From contig JAUYRZ010000090.1 in assembly GCA_030695565.1 (NCBI GenBank), forward strand, positions 1 to 64,000: a stretch of DNA of 64,000 nucleotides. The letters run 5' to 3'. Position numbers and translations under genes: made by a program. Shown piece after piece: positions 45,695 to 54,217 of the stretch. Source of the DNA: Archangium sp. (lineage in GTDB: Bacteria; Myxococcota; Myxococcia; Myxococcales; Myxococcaceae). Numbering within the stretch: the stretch's first letter is position 1; each line of letters opens with the position of its first letter. Below the pieces are notes generated by a model. The model searched no databases, was not told the DNA's origin, and saw nothing but the letters and a program-made list of their open reading frames with translations.

Positions 45695-46702
45695 TCAACT
45701 GCGCGAGAGGCCCGACGCGGCATCGAACCAGCGCAAGTGCTGCGGATCGAAGTGCAGGCCCACCGGGTCGCCGGGCCGCAGCTGCACCGCGCCTTCGCAC
45801 CGGGCGATCACCCGGGTGCTGGCCAGCTCGACGGTGACCCAGGCATCGGCGCCCATCGACTCGACCAGATAGACGCGGCCCTGCAGCCGGGCGCGCGCGT
45901 CGAGGGTGAGGTGCTCCGGGCGCAGGCCCACCAGCACGTGTGCATCGCTGGGCAGACCGAGGGCGGCCGGAGGGCAGACGTTGAGCGTCGGTGCGCCGAA
46001 GAAGCGGGCCGCGAAGAGCGAACGCGGGTTCTCGTACAGCTCACGCGCGGTGCCCAGTTGTTCGAGGCGGCCATCGTTCATCAGCGCCACGCGATCGGAG
46101 AGGGTCATCGCTTCGGCTTGATCGTGCGTGACGTAGATGAAGGTGCCGCCCACCGTCTCGTGCAGCTTCTTGAGCTCTCCTCTCATCTGCGCGCGCAGGT
46201 TGGCGTCGAGGTTGGAGAGCGGCTCATCGAAGAGGAACGCGGCGGGTCTTCGCACCAACGCACGGCCGAGCGCGACCCGTTGGCGCTGGCCTCCGGAGAG
46301 CTCGCGGGGTTTGCGCTCGAGCAGGGAGGTGATGCCCAGCAGCTCGGCGGTCTCCTCCACCCGGCGGCGGAGTTCGGCAGGCGCAACGCGCGCGACCTTG
46401 AGGGGAAAGGCCAGGTTCGAGCGCACGTCGAGGTGCGGGTAGAGCGCGTAGCTCTGGAACACCATCGCGAGATCGCGCTCGCGGGGGCTGAGCCGGGTGA
46501 CGTCGGTGCCTCCGATGCGCACGGTGCCGGAGGTGGGTTGTTCGAGCCCGGCGATGACGTTCAAGGTGGTCGACTTACCGCAGCCCGAGGGGCCCACCAG
46601 GCAGAGGAATTCACCGTCGGCGATGGTGAGGTCGAGCTCCCGCACCGCGTAGCCGCCGGTGGTGAAACGTTTGCTCACGCCGGTGAGGGTCACGCTGGCC
46701 AT
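45695..46702 (-). CDS. ABC transporter ATPase, MalK/UgpC type
   Basis: A 335-aa ATPase: Walker A GPSGCGKST (38-46), signature LSGGQRQRVALGRALVR, Walker B FLFDEPLSNLD and switch His in YVTHDQ. The C-terminal ~90 residues form the MalK-type OB-fold (TOBE) domain with LVGLRPEHL. This ATPase drives sugar uptake for the two permeases and binding protein encoded upstream (46745-49649). It is the last gene of the operon, 42 bp after the second permease. Confidence 0.93.
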   Translation of the reverse strand: MASVTLTGVSKRFTTGGYAVRELDLTIADGEFLCLVGPSGCGKSTTLNVIAGLEQPTSGTVRIGGTDVTRLSPRERDLAMVFQSYALYPHLDVRSNLAFPLKVARVAPAELRRRVEETAELLGITSLLERKPRELSGGQRQRVALGRALVRRPAAFLFDEPLSNLDANLRAQMRGELKKLHETVGGTFIYVTHDQAEAMTLSDRVALMNDGRLEQLGTARELYENPRSLFAARFFGAPTLNVCPPAALGLPSDAHVLVGLRPEHLTLDARARLQGRVYLVESMGADAWVTVELASTRVIARCEGAVQLRPGDPVGLHFDPQHLRWFDAASGLSRS

Positions 46703-46744
46703 CAGCCGTTCGCTCCGAGCGAGGTGGGCTTCTCGTTTCGCATG

Positions 46745-47551
46745 TCAGCCCTTCACCGCGCCGGCGGTGAGCCCAGCCACCAACCGGCGTTGAAAGAGCA
46801 ACGTGAGCACCACCAGCGGCAGCGTCACCACCACCGAAGCGGCGGCGATCTGCGCCCACGGCTCGCTGTGCCCTGAAGAGAACAACGCGATCGCCACCGG
46901 CACCGTGCGGTGCTCCGGCGCCGAAGTGAACGTGAGTGCGTAGAGGAACTCGTTCCACGAAAAGATGAACACCAGCAACGCGGTGGTGACCAACCCCGGC
47001 GCCGCCAGCGGGAGCAGCACCCGGCGAAACGCTCCGAAGCTGGTGCAGCCGTCGATCTTCGCAGCGCGGTACAGCTCGATCGGCAGCTCCCGGAAGTGCG
47101 CGGTGAGCACCCACAACGTCAACGGCAACGCGAAGGTGGTGTACGGCACCACCAGCCCGGCGAGGTGATCTCGCAGGCCCAACGCACGCACGGCCAGAAA
47201 CAACGGGCCCACCGTGGCGATGGGCGGAAACATCGACGCCCCCAACGCTGCCGCCAACAACGCGCCTCGGGCAGGCACCGGCAAACGCGCCAACGCGAAG
47301 GCCGCCAACGAGCCCACCACCAGGCACAGCAACGTGGTGAGCGTGGCCACCGCGAAGCTGGTCGCCAGCACCCGCGCGAAGGCGTGCTCGTCGAAGAGCT
47401 GCCGGTACGCCTGCAGCGTGAGGTGTTCAGGAAAACCGAGCCGGGTCTGCTCTCCCTCGGGGCGCAGTGAGGTCATCACCTGCCAGAGAAACGGCCCCAC
47501 GCAGAAGGTGAAGGCGGCGGTGAGCGCGAGGAACAAGGGCAGGCGCTTCAT
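46745..47551 (-). CDS. Sugar ABC transporter permease (MalG-like)
   Basis: A 268-aa permease with about six membrane helices. The EAA-type loop ELPIELYRAAKIDGCTSFGAFRRVLLPLAAPG is well conserved, matching MalG-like subunits that contact MalK. ATG 47551 overlaps the preceding permease stop by 4 bp (ATGA), so the pair is coupled. Confidence 0.9.
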   Translation of the reverse strand: MKRLPLFLALTAAFTFCVGPFLWQVMTSLRPEGEQTRLGFPEHLTLQAYRQLFDEHAFARVLATSFAVATLTTLLCLVVGSLAAFALARLPVPARGALLAAALGASMFPPIATVGPLFLAVRALGLRDHLAGLVVPYTTFALPLTLWVLTAHFRELPIELYRAAKIDGCTSFGAFRRVLLPLAAPGLVTTALLVFIFSWNEFLYALTFTSAPEHRTVPVAIALFSSGHSEPWAQIAAASVVVTLPLVVLTLLFQRRLVAGLTAGAVKG

Positions 47552-48414
47552 GCTTCCTGCCCGCCGGCGTTGGGCATCACGAGCTTGAGGTACAGCCCCG
47601 CCAACACCGCGACGCACAAGAACGTGGCCACGGCGATGGTCGACCCGTAGCCAAAGTCGCCCGAGCGCATCAGCGTCTTGTACGCATAGATCGACAACGT
47701 CTCGGTGGTGTTCGCGGGTCCCCCGCCGGTGAGCGCGTAGACCGCGTCGAACACGCGCATCGCGTCGAGCCCGCGGAACACCGCCGCCACCGCGATGGCG
47801 GGCCGGAGCAGCGGCAAGGTGATCGACCCGAGGATGCGAAGCGGGCCCGCGCCATCGAGCTGTGCAGCGCGGGAGAGCTCGGGCGGAATGGCCTGCAGAC
47901 CGGCGAGCAGGATGAGCGCGACGAAGGGCGTGGTCTTCCACACGTCGACCACGATGGCCGCGTGCAGCGCGTAGCCCGGAGCGCCCAGCCAGTTCACGTC
48001 GTGCCCCGGCAGCAGCGCCGGCAGCAGGCCGTGATCGGCGTTGAAGAGCCAGCTCCACAACCGCGCCGCGACCACGGTCGGAATCGCCCACGGCACCAAC
48101 ACCGCCGCGCGCAACAGGCCACGCCCCCGAAACGAAGCGTGCAGGAGCAGCGCGAACAGCAGCCCCAGCAGCAGCTCCAGGCTCACCGCGACGGCGACGA
48201 AGTAGAGCGTGGTGCGTAACGAGGCCCAGAAGCGCGCGTCGCCGAGCAGGCTCGCCCAGTTCTCCAGACCGATGAAGCGGTGCTCGTGGAACACCAGGAT
48301 CGAGCGGTGCAGCGACAACCAGACGGTGGCGAGGATGGGATAGAGCGCGACCCCGGCCAGCAGCAGCACCGCCGGCGCCACCAGCAGCATCGCCAGCCGC
48401 CGGTCGCTCTTCAC
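47548..48414 (-). CDS. Sugar ABC transporter permease (MalF-like)
   Basis: A 288-aa permease with about six membrane helices and EAA loop IPPELSRAAQLDGAGPLRILGSITLPLLRPA. It matches the MalF/UgpA partner of the following MalG-like permease. Its start overlaps the binding-protein stop by four bases, confirming one operon. Confidence 0.9.
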   Translation of the reverse strand: MKSDRRLAMLLVAPAVLLLAGVALYPILATVWLSLHRSILVFHEHRFIGLENWASLLGDARFWASLRTTLYFVAVAVSLELLLGLLFALLLHASFRGRGLLRAAVLVPWAIPTVVAARLWSWLFNADHGLLPALLPGHDVNWLGAPGYALHAAIVVDVWKTTPFVALILLAGLQAIPPELSRAAQLDGAGPLRILGSITLPLLRPAIAVAAVFRGLDAMRVFDAVYALTGGGPANTTETLSIYAYKTLMRSGDFGYGSTIAVATFLCVAVLAGLYLKLVMPNAGGQEA

Positions 48415-49649
48415 TGCGCCCCCATCACGCGGTCCACCTGGCGTTGCGCCTGCTGCAGGGCCTCTTCCGGGCTGCGAATGCCGGAGATCGCCGCCGAGAA
48501 CTCGCTCTGCAGGATGTCGGAGATCATCCCGTAATACGGCGTCACCGGACGAGGCCGCGCGCGCTCGAGCATCGGCTCGAGCTGGGCGAACGACGTGTCC
48601 TTCAGCGCAGCGTAGGCGGAGCGGCGCGCGGGATTTCTTCCGTAGGCGCGCGCGAACTTCACGTTGGCCTCGCTGGAGGTCAGCGCCCGGATCAACTCGA
48701 CCGCGGCCGCTCTTCGTTCAGGCGGCGTGCGCGCGTTGATCGCCAGCTGCCAGCCGCCCAGGGTGCCGAAGCCCGGCTCGCCGCTCGCCGTGGGGAGAAA
48801 GCTCAGGCCCACCTTGCCGCGCACCAACGAGCCTTCTTTCTGGGCCTCACCGAACGCGTACGGCCAGTTGCGCATGAACACCGCGCGGCCGTCTTGAAAC
48901 GGTCTGCGGCTCTCTTCTTCCGCGGCCGAGGTGACGGAGGGCGGCGAGAGGCCTCTCTCCACGAAACGTCGCAGCGTGTGCAGCGCCTTCGCAGCCTCGG
49001 GGGTGTCGAGCGCGAGGTGTCCGTTCTCGAGTGACTTGCCGCCGAAACCCCAGAGCGTCTCGTAGACGTTGCAGACCAGGCCTTCGTATTGCCGCCCCTG
49101 CCAGAGGAACCCCTGCAGCGCGGGATCCTTCTTCATCGCGGCGCGCGTGAACGTCTCCAGCTCGCCCCAGGTGCGCGGGGCGTGGGGCACGAGATCGGTG
49201 CGGTAGTAGAGCAGCCCGACGTCGAGGTACCAGGGCACGGCCCAGGTCTTTCCCTCCCACGTCACCGCGGAGATCGCCGCGGGCAGAAAGTCTTCCGCGA
49301 GCTCGGTCTGGGGGAAGTCGGCGGAGAGCTCTGAGATCCAACCCGCGCGCGCGAACTCAGGCACCCAGACCACGTCGGCCACCAGCACATCGAAGTCGGC
49401 GCCCTGCCCTTCGAGCGACGTGAGGAAGTACTGATGCGAGACGTCGGAGTCGTTGGGAAGGAGCTGCGTGACCAACTCGATGTGCGGGTGCTCCCGGCGG
49501 AAGGTGTCCAGCAGCGCGTTGAACGGCGCGGGCTCTCCCCAGAGTGGCTGGTGCACGAAGACGATTCGCACTGCATCCGTGGGTTGCGGTGCCGGAGGCC
49601 GCGCGCACCCCAGGCACACGATCATCGCGAGGGAGAGGAGCGGACGCAC
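48411..49649 (-). CDS. Extracellular solute-binding lipoprotein, sugar family
   Basis: A 412-aa lipoprotein from GTG 49649 with lipobox CLGC. The mature part resembles UgpB/MalE-type binding proteins: FRREHPHIELVTQLLPND, then WEGKTWAVPWYLDVGLLYYRTDL and KVGLSFLPTASGEPGFGTLGGWQLAINA. W, Y and acidic residues suit a carbohydrate pocket; trehalose or maltodextrin is possible. It opens the ABC operon reaching to 45695. Confidence 0.9.
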   Translation of the reverse strand: MRPLLSLAMIVCLGCARPPAPQPTDAVRIVFVHQPLWGEPAPFNALLDTFRREHPHIELVTQLLPNDSDVSHQYFLTSLEGQGADFDVLVADVVWVPEFARAGWISELSADFPQTELAEDFLPAAISAVTWEGKTWAVPWYLDVGLLYYRTDLVPHAPRTWGELETFTRAAMKKDPALQGFLWQGRQYEGLVCNVYETLWGFGGKSLENGHLALDTPEAAKALHTLRRFVERGLSPPSVTSAAEEESRRPFQDGRAVFMRNWPYAFGEAQKEGSLVRGKVGLSFLPTASGEPGFGTLGGWQLAINARTPPERRAAAVELIRALTSSEANVKFARAYGRNPARRSAYAALKDTSFAQLEPMLERARPRPVTPYYGMISDILQSEFSAAISGIRSPEEALQQAQRQVDRVMGAQ

Positions 49650-49705
49650 CGTGCTGAACTAACGGGCGGGGCCCTGCAGCCGGGGCAGCCATCATTGGGG
49701 AGTGT

Positions 49706-49720
49706 GGCCTGCCAAAGCCG
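49706..49720. repeat. 15-bp direct repeat, left copy
   Basis: GGCCTGCCAAAGCCG is present here and again at 50566-50580 in the same orientation, flanking an orphan gene and a broken toxin remnant. It may mark the edges of an inserted segment. Confidence 0.45.
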
Positions 49721-49738
49721 TGAACCGACCTCTGAACG

Positions 49739-50200
49739 CTACAGGCTGGCGCCGAACCAATCGGTCCAGCGAGGGTGAGCCACCATCGAAGGAAAGCGAG
49801 TGAGGAGAAACTGCCGAACGCGCTGAAACAGGGCTGCCACTGCTGAATGGAGTTCGGCGAGCGACATGGGTACGGTGGCGCCACTGAGCGAATTCCGAAC
49901 CTCGGCCGCGTCATCGCGCAGCCGCCAGACCAGGCTCCCACCACCCGCCAGAAACATCTGCGCCTTACCCTGTTCGATGAGGCGCTCGAGACACGCCTGG
50001 AGATGAGTCGCGAAGCCCAACAGCGGCAAATCCCACCAAGGTTCTCCGCCCGCTCCGAGAACCTCGGCGCCGTTCACCGAGAACCGCAAGGGCATGACGA
50101 AGTACGTCTCTTCGAGGGCGGCCGGGTCCGCAGCCTGCGGCTCGCCCTCCGCATTCTCAGCGAGCACACCTTCATCAGGTCGGAAGTCGAACTCGATCAC
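49739..50200 (-). CDS. Orphan hypothetical protein
   Basis: A 153-aa soluble protein from GTG 50200, with an acidic N-terminal third and a helical end. Motif-free. It lies inside the 15-bp direct repeats with no neighbours of known function, and its coding density is weaker than that of surrounding genes. Possibly an immunity- or accessory-type gene, but this is guesswork. Confidence 0.5.
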   Translation of the reverse strand: MIEFDFRPDEGVLAENAEGEPQAADPAALEETYFVMPLRFSVNGAEVLGAGGEPWWDLPLLGFATHLQACLERLIEQGKAQMFLAGGGSLVWRLRDDAAEVRNSLSGATVPMSLAELHSAVAALFQRVRQFLLTRFPSMVAHPRWTDWFGASL

Positions 50201-50345
50201 GGGACGGCGATTGGATACATCGAGATGACTTCTTCCACATCATTCACAACGATTCGCAGCCAGGACGTCGCCTTGTTGGCATTGAGGACGCGCGAGTTGC
50301 CCTGCGTCCAGCGCGTGGCGCCGCCGGAATGGCTCCATTTGAGCC

Positions 50346-50547
50346 ATGAACACGCTGACCCTGAAGCAGTTCCCAGACCTCACGTCGGCGCGCGTACCTG
50401 GAGAAGTATCTGGCGCAGGTCGTGCTCCCCTCGATGGCGCTCCTCCCCTCCGATCAGACAGCCGCGGAGTGGCACGCGAAGGAGCGCGCCCGCCTGGAGA
50501 AACGCGGCTCGCCCCCATCGTTGGAGAATTGGTTTGAGTCGGAGTGA
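50346..50547 (+). pseudogene. Toxin-antitoxin remnant (PIN/VapC-like fragment after an antitoxin-like start)
   Basis: From 50392, the frame reads YLEKYLAQVVLPSMALLPSD and QTAAEWHAKERARLEKRGSP, which matches the middle of VapC/PIN toxins (D-x-x-A-A-x-W-H-A-x-E-R-A-R-L-x-x-x-G) but stops soon after, lacking the N-terminal acidic residue and the C-terminal D-x-x-I-A. Just upstream, in another frame, ATG 50346 starts a short MNTLTLKQFPDLT segment that looks like an antitoxin beginning. A deletion joining an antitoxin start to an internal toxin piece would explain this. Confidence 0.45.
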
Positions 50548-50565
50548 ACTTCGCGAGCCAGACGC

Positions 50566-50580
50566 GGCCTGCCAAAGCCG
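50566..50580. repeat. 15-bp direct repeat, right copy
   Basis: Identical to 49706-49720 (GGCCTGCCAAAGCCG). It closes the segment with the orphan gene and toxin remnant, just before the DUF2127 gene end. Confidence 0.45.
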
Positions 50581-50583
50581 GCA

Positions 50584-51057
50584 TCAGGCCTGGTTCACGA
50601 ACGCGAGCCAGCGCTGGCGCAACAACCAGCCCACGATGAAGGCGTTGATCACCAGCACCACGACGCGGAACACCGTCACCTCATCGATCAACGCGCCGAT
50701 CTCCACGGGGATCAGCAGCGAGGAGGCGACCACCACCAGCCACACGCCCCAGCGCCAACCCCGCAAGAGCGCCCAGCCCTCGATGAACGTCACCAATCCG
50801 TCGAGCGTGAGCAGCGAACCCACGCCCAGAATGTGACTGGGCTCGACCGCCCAGAGCAGCATTCCCGATCCGGCGGCGGCCACCGCGTTTGCCGTCTGAT
50901 CTTCCAGCCGAAGGGCCGCCGCGCGCAGCGGCACGTCGAGGTGCGTGACGACCAGGCCCAGAAAGGTGAGGCCCGCGAGCAGCGCCGCGCCAGCGCGTAC
51001 GAGCTTGTACGCGATGATCAATCGCAGCGTGGGCTCGGGTGCGGTGTTCATGCTCAT
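50584..51057 (-). CDS. DUF2127-family membrane protein
   Basis: A 157-aa protein with four membrane helices; the loop RLIIAYKLVRAGAALLAGLTFLG near the start and LVTFIEGWALLRGWRWGVWLVVVASSLLIPVEI in the second half are characteristic of DUF2127. ATG 51057 is preferred over 51051. Function unknown. Confidence 0.82.
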   Translation of the reverse strand: MSMNTAPEPTLRLIIAYKLVRAGAALLAGLTFLGLVVTHLDVPLRAAALRLEDQTANAVAAAGSGMLLWAVEPSHILGVGSLLTLDGLVTFIEGWALLRGWRWGVWLVVVASSLLIPVEIGALIDEVTVFRVVVLVINAFIVGWLLRQRWLAFVNQA

Positions 51058-51153
51058 CAATAACTGCAGGCCCGGAACCAGCCCGGCCATCCGGTCAGCA
51101 GGCGTCACGCTTCCTTCCCGCGTCTGCCGTGTTGAGGAAGTGAGGAGAGCCGC

Positions 51154-51480
51154 ATGAAGACAATGGTTCTGGCAGCAACCTTGATGTTGGGCAGCGGGTG
51201 CTTTGGGCACGGGTACGACCGCTACGACAGGTACGACCGGCAAAGCCGGTACGACCGATATGACCGCTCTGATCGATACGAACGAAATGGTCAGCGGCGC
51301 CATCGTGATGGGTACCGCGGCCGAGGCATTCACCGCTCCAGTCCGCCGCGAGGTGCGGTGCTGCAGCGCCTGCCACGGGGCGCGAGGCGAGAGGTCATCC
51401 GCGGGCAGCACTACGCGCGAGTCGGTAACGCAGTCCTCAGGTGGGACGGCTACCGCGGCGGCTGGGTCGTAATCAGGTAG
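51154..51480 (+). CDS. Small lipoprotein with DRYDRY repeats
   Basis: A 108-aa exported protein: lipobox MLGSGC after a short hydrophobic leader, then a Tyr/Asp/Arg repeat (YDRYDRYDRQSRYDRYDRSDRY), then an Arg-rich stretch and a C-terminal RcnB-like segment (GARREVIRGQHYARVGNAVLRWDGYRGGWVVI). GGAG lies upstream of the ATG. Likely a periplasmic or outer-membrane small protein; metal or polyanion binding is possible. Confidence 0.7.
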   Translation: MKTMVLAATLMLGSGCFGHGYDRYDRYDRQSRYDRYDRSDRYERNGQRRHRDGYRGRGIHRSSPPRGAVLQRLPRGARREVIRGQHYARVGNAVLRWDGYRGGWVVIR

Positions 51481-51640
51481 CGCGCTGCGTGGGGAGCGGC
51501 GGGCGCGCTGCCTTCTGAATGTCGCCCGAGCCGCACGCCGGGCACGCGGTGAGCAACTCGTCGACGCGCCACGTTCCGAACAAGGTGACCTCGATGGCGA
51601 GGACACCCTTCCCACATGCACAGAGGACGGTCGTGGTCAT
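51473..51640 (-). CDS. Small zinc-ribbon protein
   Basis: A 55-aa protein with two Cys pairs (CACG near residues 7-10, CPACG near 34-38), spaced as in a zinc ribbon, between short beta segments. Its 3' end overlaps the convergent lipoprotein by 8 bp. Plausible but small; no partner is known. Confidence 0.5.
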   Translation of the reverse strand: MTTTVLCACGKGVLAIEVTLFGTWRVDELLTACPACGSGDIQKAARPPLPTQRAT

Positions 51641-51726
51641 GGCCTCAGACTCGTCCTGCGAGGGGCCGGGCGACAAGACGCGCCACCGAACCGGTACGAA
51701 CGGTAACGGTGCTACCGCAACCCGGA

Positions 51727-52443
51727 TCATGAAGACGCGTAGTGAAAAGAGCCCAGCACCAACCACCGGCGATCCGCCAGAGAGCGCGTCTGCAGCGGGG
51801 TGGTGTAGTGCCACAGCGGCAGCCGGTACGCCGTGACGGTTCCATCGATCGCGATCGGCGCCATCGCGCTCAGGTGCCCATCGCGTTGATGCACGATGAA
51901 CTGTGCGCGAACACCCGGCGTGACGAAGCTGAAGTGCACGTCGACGTAGCCGTGCTGCGCGCCCGGCTCGTTGGGATGGTTGTCGGTGTGCGGCCCCGCG
52001 TAGTCGCCGCGCCGATTGCAAAGCACCTGCGCCGCGGCGAGTGGGCCCAGCGACACGCCCGCGAGCACTTCACTGAAGCGGCGAAAGCTCTCCGACTCGA
52101 GCATCTGCATCAGACCGATCTCTTTGGCGAGGCGCCGCATCACGAACATCTCGAGCCCGGTGATCGGCACACTGAGCAGGCGCCCCACCTTGGGCAAGCT
52201 GTCTTCGTAGGACTGCGCAGAACTCGTCGGCGGCGGGAGCGGCCGGCTGATCTCGACCAACGAGGCCTCGAAGGTGCGCGCCAGCAGCTTCCTGCAACCC
52301 GCCAGCAACTTCGGTTCGAGAAACGCCGCCGATGCGAAGAAGCCTTCTCGCAGCAGCGCGCCCGACGCTGTGTGCGTACCGGCGAGCACCTTGCGCCCCG
52401 TTCGCGACAGCAGCGCTTCGAACTCGTGCGGAAACTGATTCAT
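51727..52443 (-). CDS. 2OG-Fe(II) oxygenase-like protein
   Basis: A 238-aa protein. The Fe ligands H152-x-D154 (GPHTDNH) and a distal His (LWHYTTPLQTR), followed by Arg, fit the HxD...H...R arrangement of 2-oxoglutarate-dependent dioxygenases on a jelly-roll fold. Substrate unknown; collagen-like prolyl hydroxylase homologs are the closest general class. ATG 52443 is used (a GTG three bases earlier is also possible). Confidence 0.65.
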   Translation of the reverse strand: MNQFPHEFEALLSRTGRKVLAGTHTASGALLREGFFASAAFLEPKLLAGCRKLLARTFEASLVEISRPLPPPTSSAQSYEDSLPKVGRLLSVPITGLEMFVMRRLAKEIGLMQMLESESFRRFSEVLAGVSLGPLAAAQVLCNRRGDYAGPHTDNHPNEPGAQHGYVDVHFSFVTPGVRAQFIVHQRDGHLSAMAPIAIDGTVTAYRLPLWHYTTPLQTRSLADRRWLVLGSFHYASS

Positions 52444-52490
52444 CACGGGTCTTCAAAGCGCAGAACCTCGCGCCCCACCAGAAGCACGGC

Positions 52491-53654
52491 TCAGTGTTCG
52501 CGCCCGTCCACCCGCTCGGCGAGGAGCAGCGGTGCGAGCCGCACGCCCGTCATCGCGAACCCCAGCATCCACGCCAGGGCCGAGAGCCACAGCCAGTGCT
52601 GGTAGAGCGCAGGGGCGAGCTGCGGCGCGATGATGCGCGCCCCGAAGGCCACCACCATCACCCACAACACCAGCCGGTCACGCCGCTCGAACGCCACCGG
52701 ACGGCCCGTGTGACCCAGGCCGATGCGCAGCAGCATCGCGGGGATGATCAACCCCATCGCGCCGAAGGTGAAGACGTGCAGGCCCATCGAGCCCACCCAC
52801 TGCGTGCCCGAAGCGTCGAGCGCCAGCTGCGCCGCGATGGAGAGCATGCCCAGGTACATCACCGCCAGATCGATGCGGCGAAACGCGCGGTGGGGACTCC
52901 ACGTGAAGAAGCGCACGACGATGAGCCCGGCCAACAACCATGCGGCACCTTGTCGCAACAGCGGCGGCATCCACGGCGCTCCGATGAGAACCAACGCCAG
53001 CCCCTTGATGGGGAAATCGATCGCCGCGCGTCGCGGCAAGGTGAGCTGAAACGCCGACTTCATGAACGGGGTGAGCGTGCGCTCCAGCATCACCAGGAAC
53101 GCCAGCCGGAAGATCGCCAGCGTGACGTCTCTGCCTTCGGCGAAATGCGCCGGATCCAACAGCAACGCGCGCGCGGCCAGGAACACCGGCAGCGCCACCA
53201 GGAACAGGAAGTTGTCCCGATAGCTGTCCTTCTTCCGGTACCGAAGGAGCGTCCACCAGATCGCGCCGACCAGGGAGAGGGTGAAGAGGTTGAGCGAGCT
53301 CAACCGCAGCCACGACGGCCAGCTGCCGCCCCACCACATGCCGGCGCGCTCGAACGCCCACGCCGCCACCAGGAACTGCAACGTGCGGCCGAAGTGACCC
53401 CGCACCGAGACCCAGTTCTTCGTGGCCGTCAGCAAGAAGCCGCCCAGCACCGCGAAGCCGAAGCCGAAGAACATCTCGTGCGCGTGCCAGGTCATCGGCG
53501 AGAGGCCCGCGGGCGGGGTGAGCTTGCCGGTCAACAACAGCACCCAGATCGGCGGGAGCACCACGGCAGCCGCGCTCGCGAGCAGAAAGAACGGCCGGAA
53601 GCCCACCAGCCACAGCGGGTGCCCGTGCCACGCGCGCGGCGTCTTTTCAGTCAT
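52491..53654 (-). CDS. nnrS: NnrS family NO-response membrane protein
   Basis: A 387-aa, ~12-helix membrane protein. The hallmark GFRPFFLLAS near the start, WHAHEMFFGFGFAVLGGFLLTATKNW, and HVFTFGAMGLIIPAMLLRIGLGHTGR match NnrS, a haem- and copper-containing protein induced by NO that protects metabolism from nitrosative stress. It ends the operon with the hemerythrin and 387-aa membrane genes (overlap 53651-53654). Confidence 0.93.
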   Translation of the reverse strand: MTEKTPRAWHGHPLWLVGFRPFFLLASAAAVVLPPIWVLLLTGKLTPPAGLSPMTWHAHEMFFGFGFAVLGGFLLTATKNWVSVRGHFGRTLQFLVAAWAFERAGMWWGGSWPSWLRLSSLNLFTLSLVGAIWWTLLRYRKKDSYRDNFLFLVALPVFLAARALLLDPAHFAEGRDVTLAIFRLAFLVMLERTLTPFMKSAFQLTLPRRAAIDFPIKGLALVLIGAPWMPPLLRQGAAWLLAGLIVVRFFTWSPHRAFRRIDLAVMYLGMLSIAAQLALDASGTQWVGSMGLHVFTFGAMGLIIPAMLLRIGLGHTGRPVAFERRDRLVLWVMVVAFGARIIAPQLAPALYQHWLWLSALAWMLGFAMTGVRLAPLLLAERVDGREH

Positions 53655-54217
53655 GCGGGCGTCCTTCGCCGAGCGCGGAGTTCCTGAATGATCACCTGCT
53701 GCGTCTCCGCCGGGAGCGCCTCGTCGAGAAAGGGAAAGAGCTCGAACTCCTCGAAGCGCAGGTGCTCTTCCAGGTCGGTCTCGAGCGTCGCCGCTTCGCG
53801 CGCCAACTGGCGGTGCAGCACCGCGTCGTTGGGCCGCTCGAGCACCGCGCGCAGGGCGTCTGCCACCGCGTGCAACCGCACCTCGTGCGTGAAGTGTTCG
53901 GCGCGCATGCGGCCCAGCGTGGCGTCGAGCGCGGCCGAGTGTCCCGCCATGCGAGGGGCGATGCTGTCTTCTTCGTCACGCACGTGCAGCGGGAGGGCTT
54001 CGCTGAAGTAGCGCAGACACTGGGTGGCGACCTCCTCCACCTCGGCCGCGGGCGTGGTTCGCTGCGCCCCCAGGGTGAACGCCAGCCGTGCGAAGCGGCG
54101 AATGCGCGCGTGGCAAGCAAGCAAGAGCTCCCGCAACGACTCGGGTCCGCCCACCGCTTGTCGGCTCGAGGAGTTCCCCAATCGCACCAGGCTCATCGAC
54201 GCACCGAACTTCTTCAT
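53651..54217 (-). CDS. Hemerythrin-like (HHE) domain protein
   Basis: A 188-aa protein. H/E ligand sets in PLHVRDEEDSIAPRM, EHFTHEVRLH and EEHLRFEEFELFPFLDEAL match the hemerythrin HHE fold, probably binding a di-iron centre. Next to nnrS, it likely handles NO or repairs nitrosylated Fe-S proteins, as in YtfE/DnrN-type proteins, but the domain is too divergent to assign exactly. ATG 54217 overlaps the upstream membrane gene stop (ATGA). Confidence 0.82.
   Translation of the reverse strand: MKKFGASMSLVRLGNSSSRQAVGGPESLRELLLACHARIRRFARLAFTLGAQRTTPAAEVEEVATQCLRYFSEALPLHVRDEEDSIAPRMAGHSAALDATLGRMRAEHFTHEVRLHAVADALRAVLERPNDAVLHRQLAREAATLETDLEEHLRFEEFELFPFLDEALPAETQQVIIQELRARRRTPA

Larger units (their letters stand above)
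50201..50583. other. Low-content region holding a gene remnant
   Basis: Apart from the VapC-like fragment and antitoxin-like start described next, this 383-bp stretch has no open frame with gene-like features, no terminator stem and no tRNA-like structure. It ends at the right 15-bp direct repeat. Confidence 0.6.
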
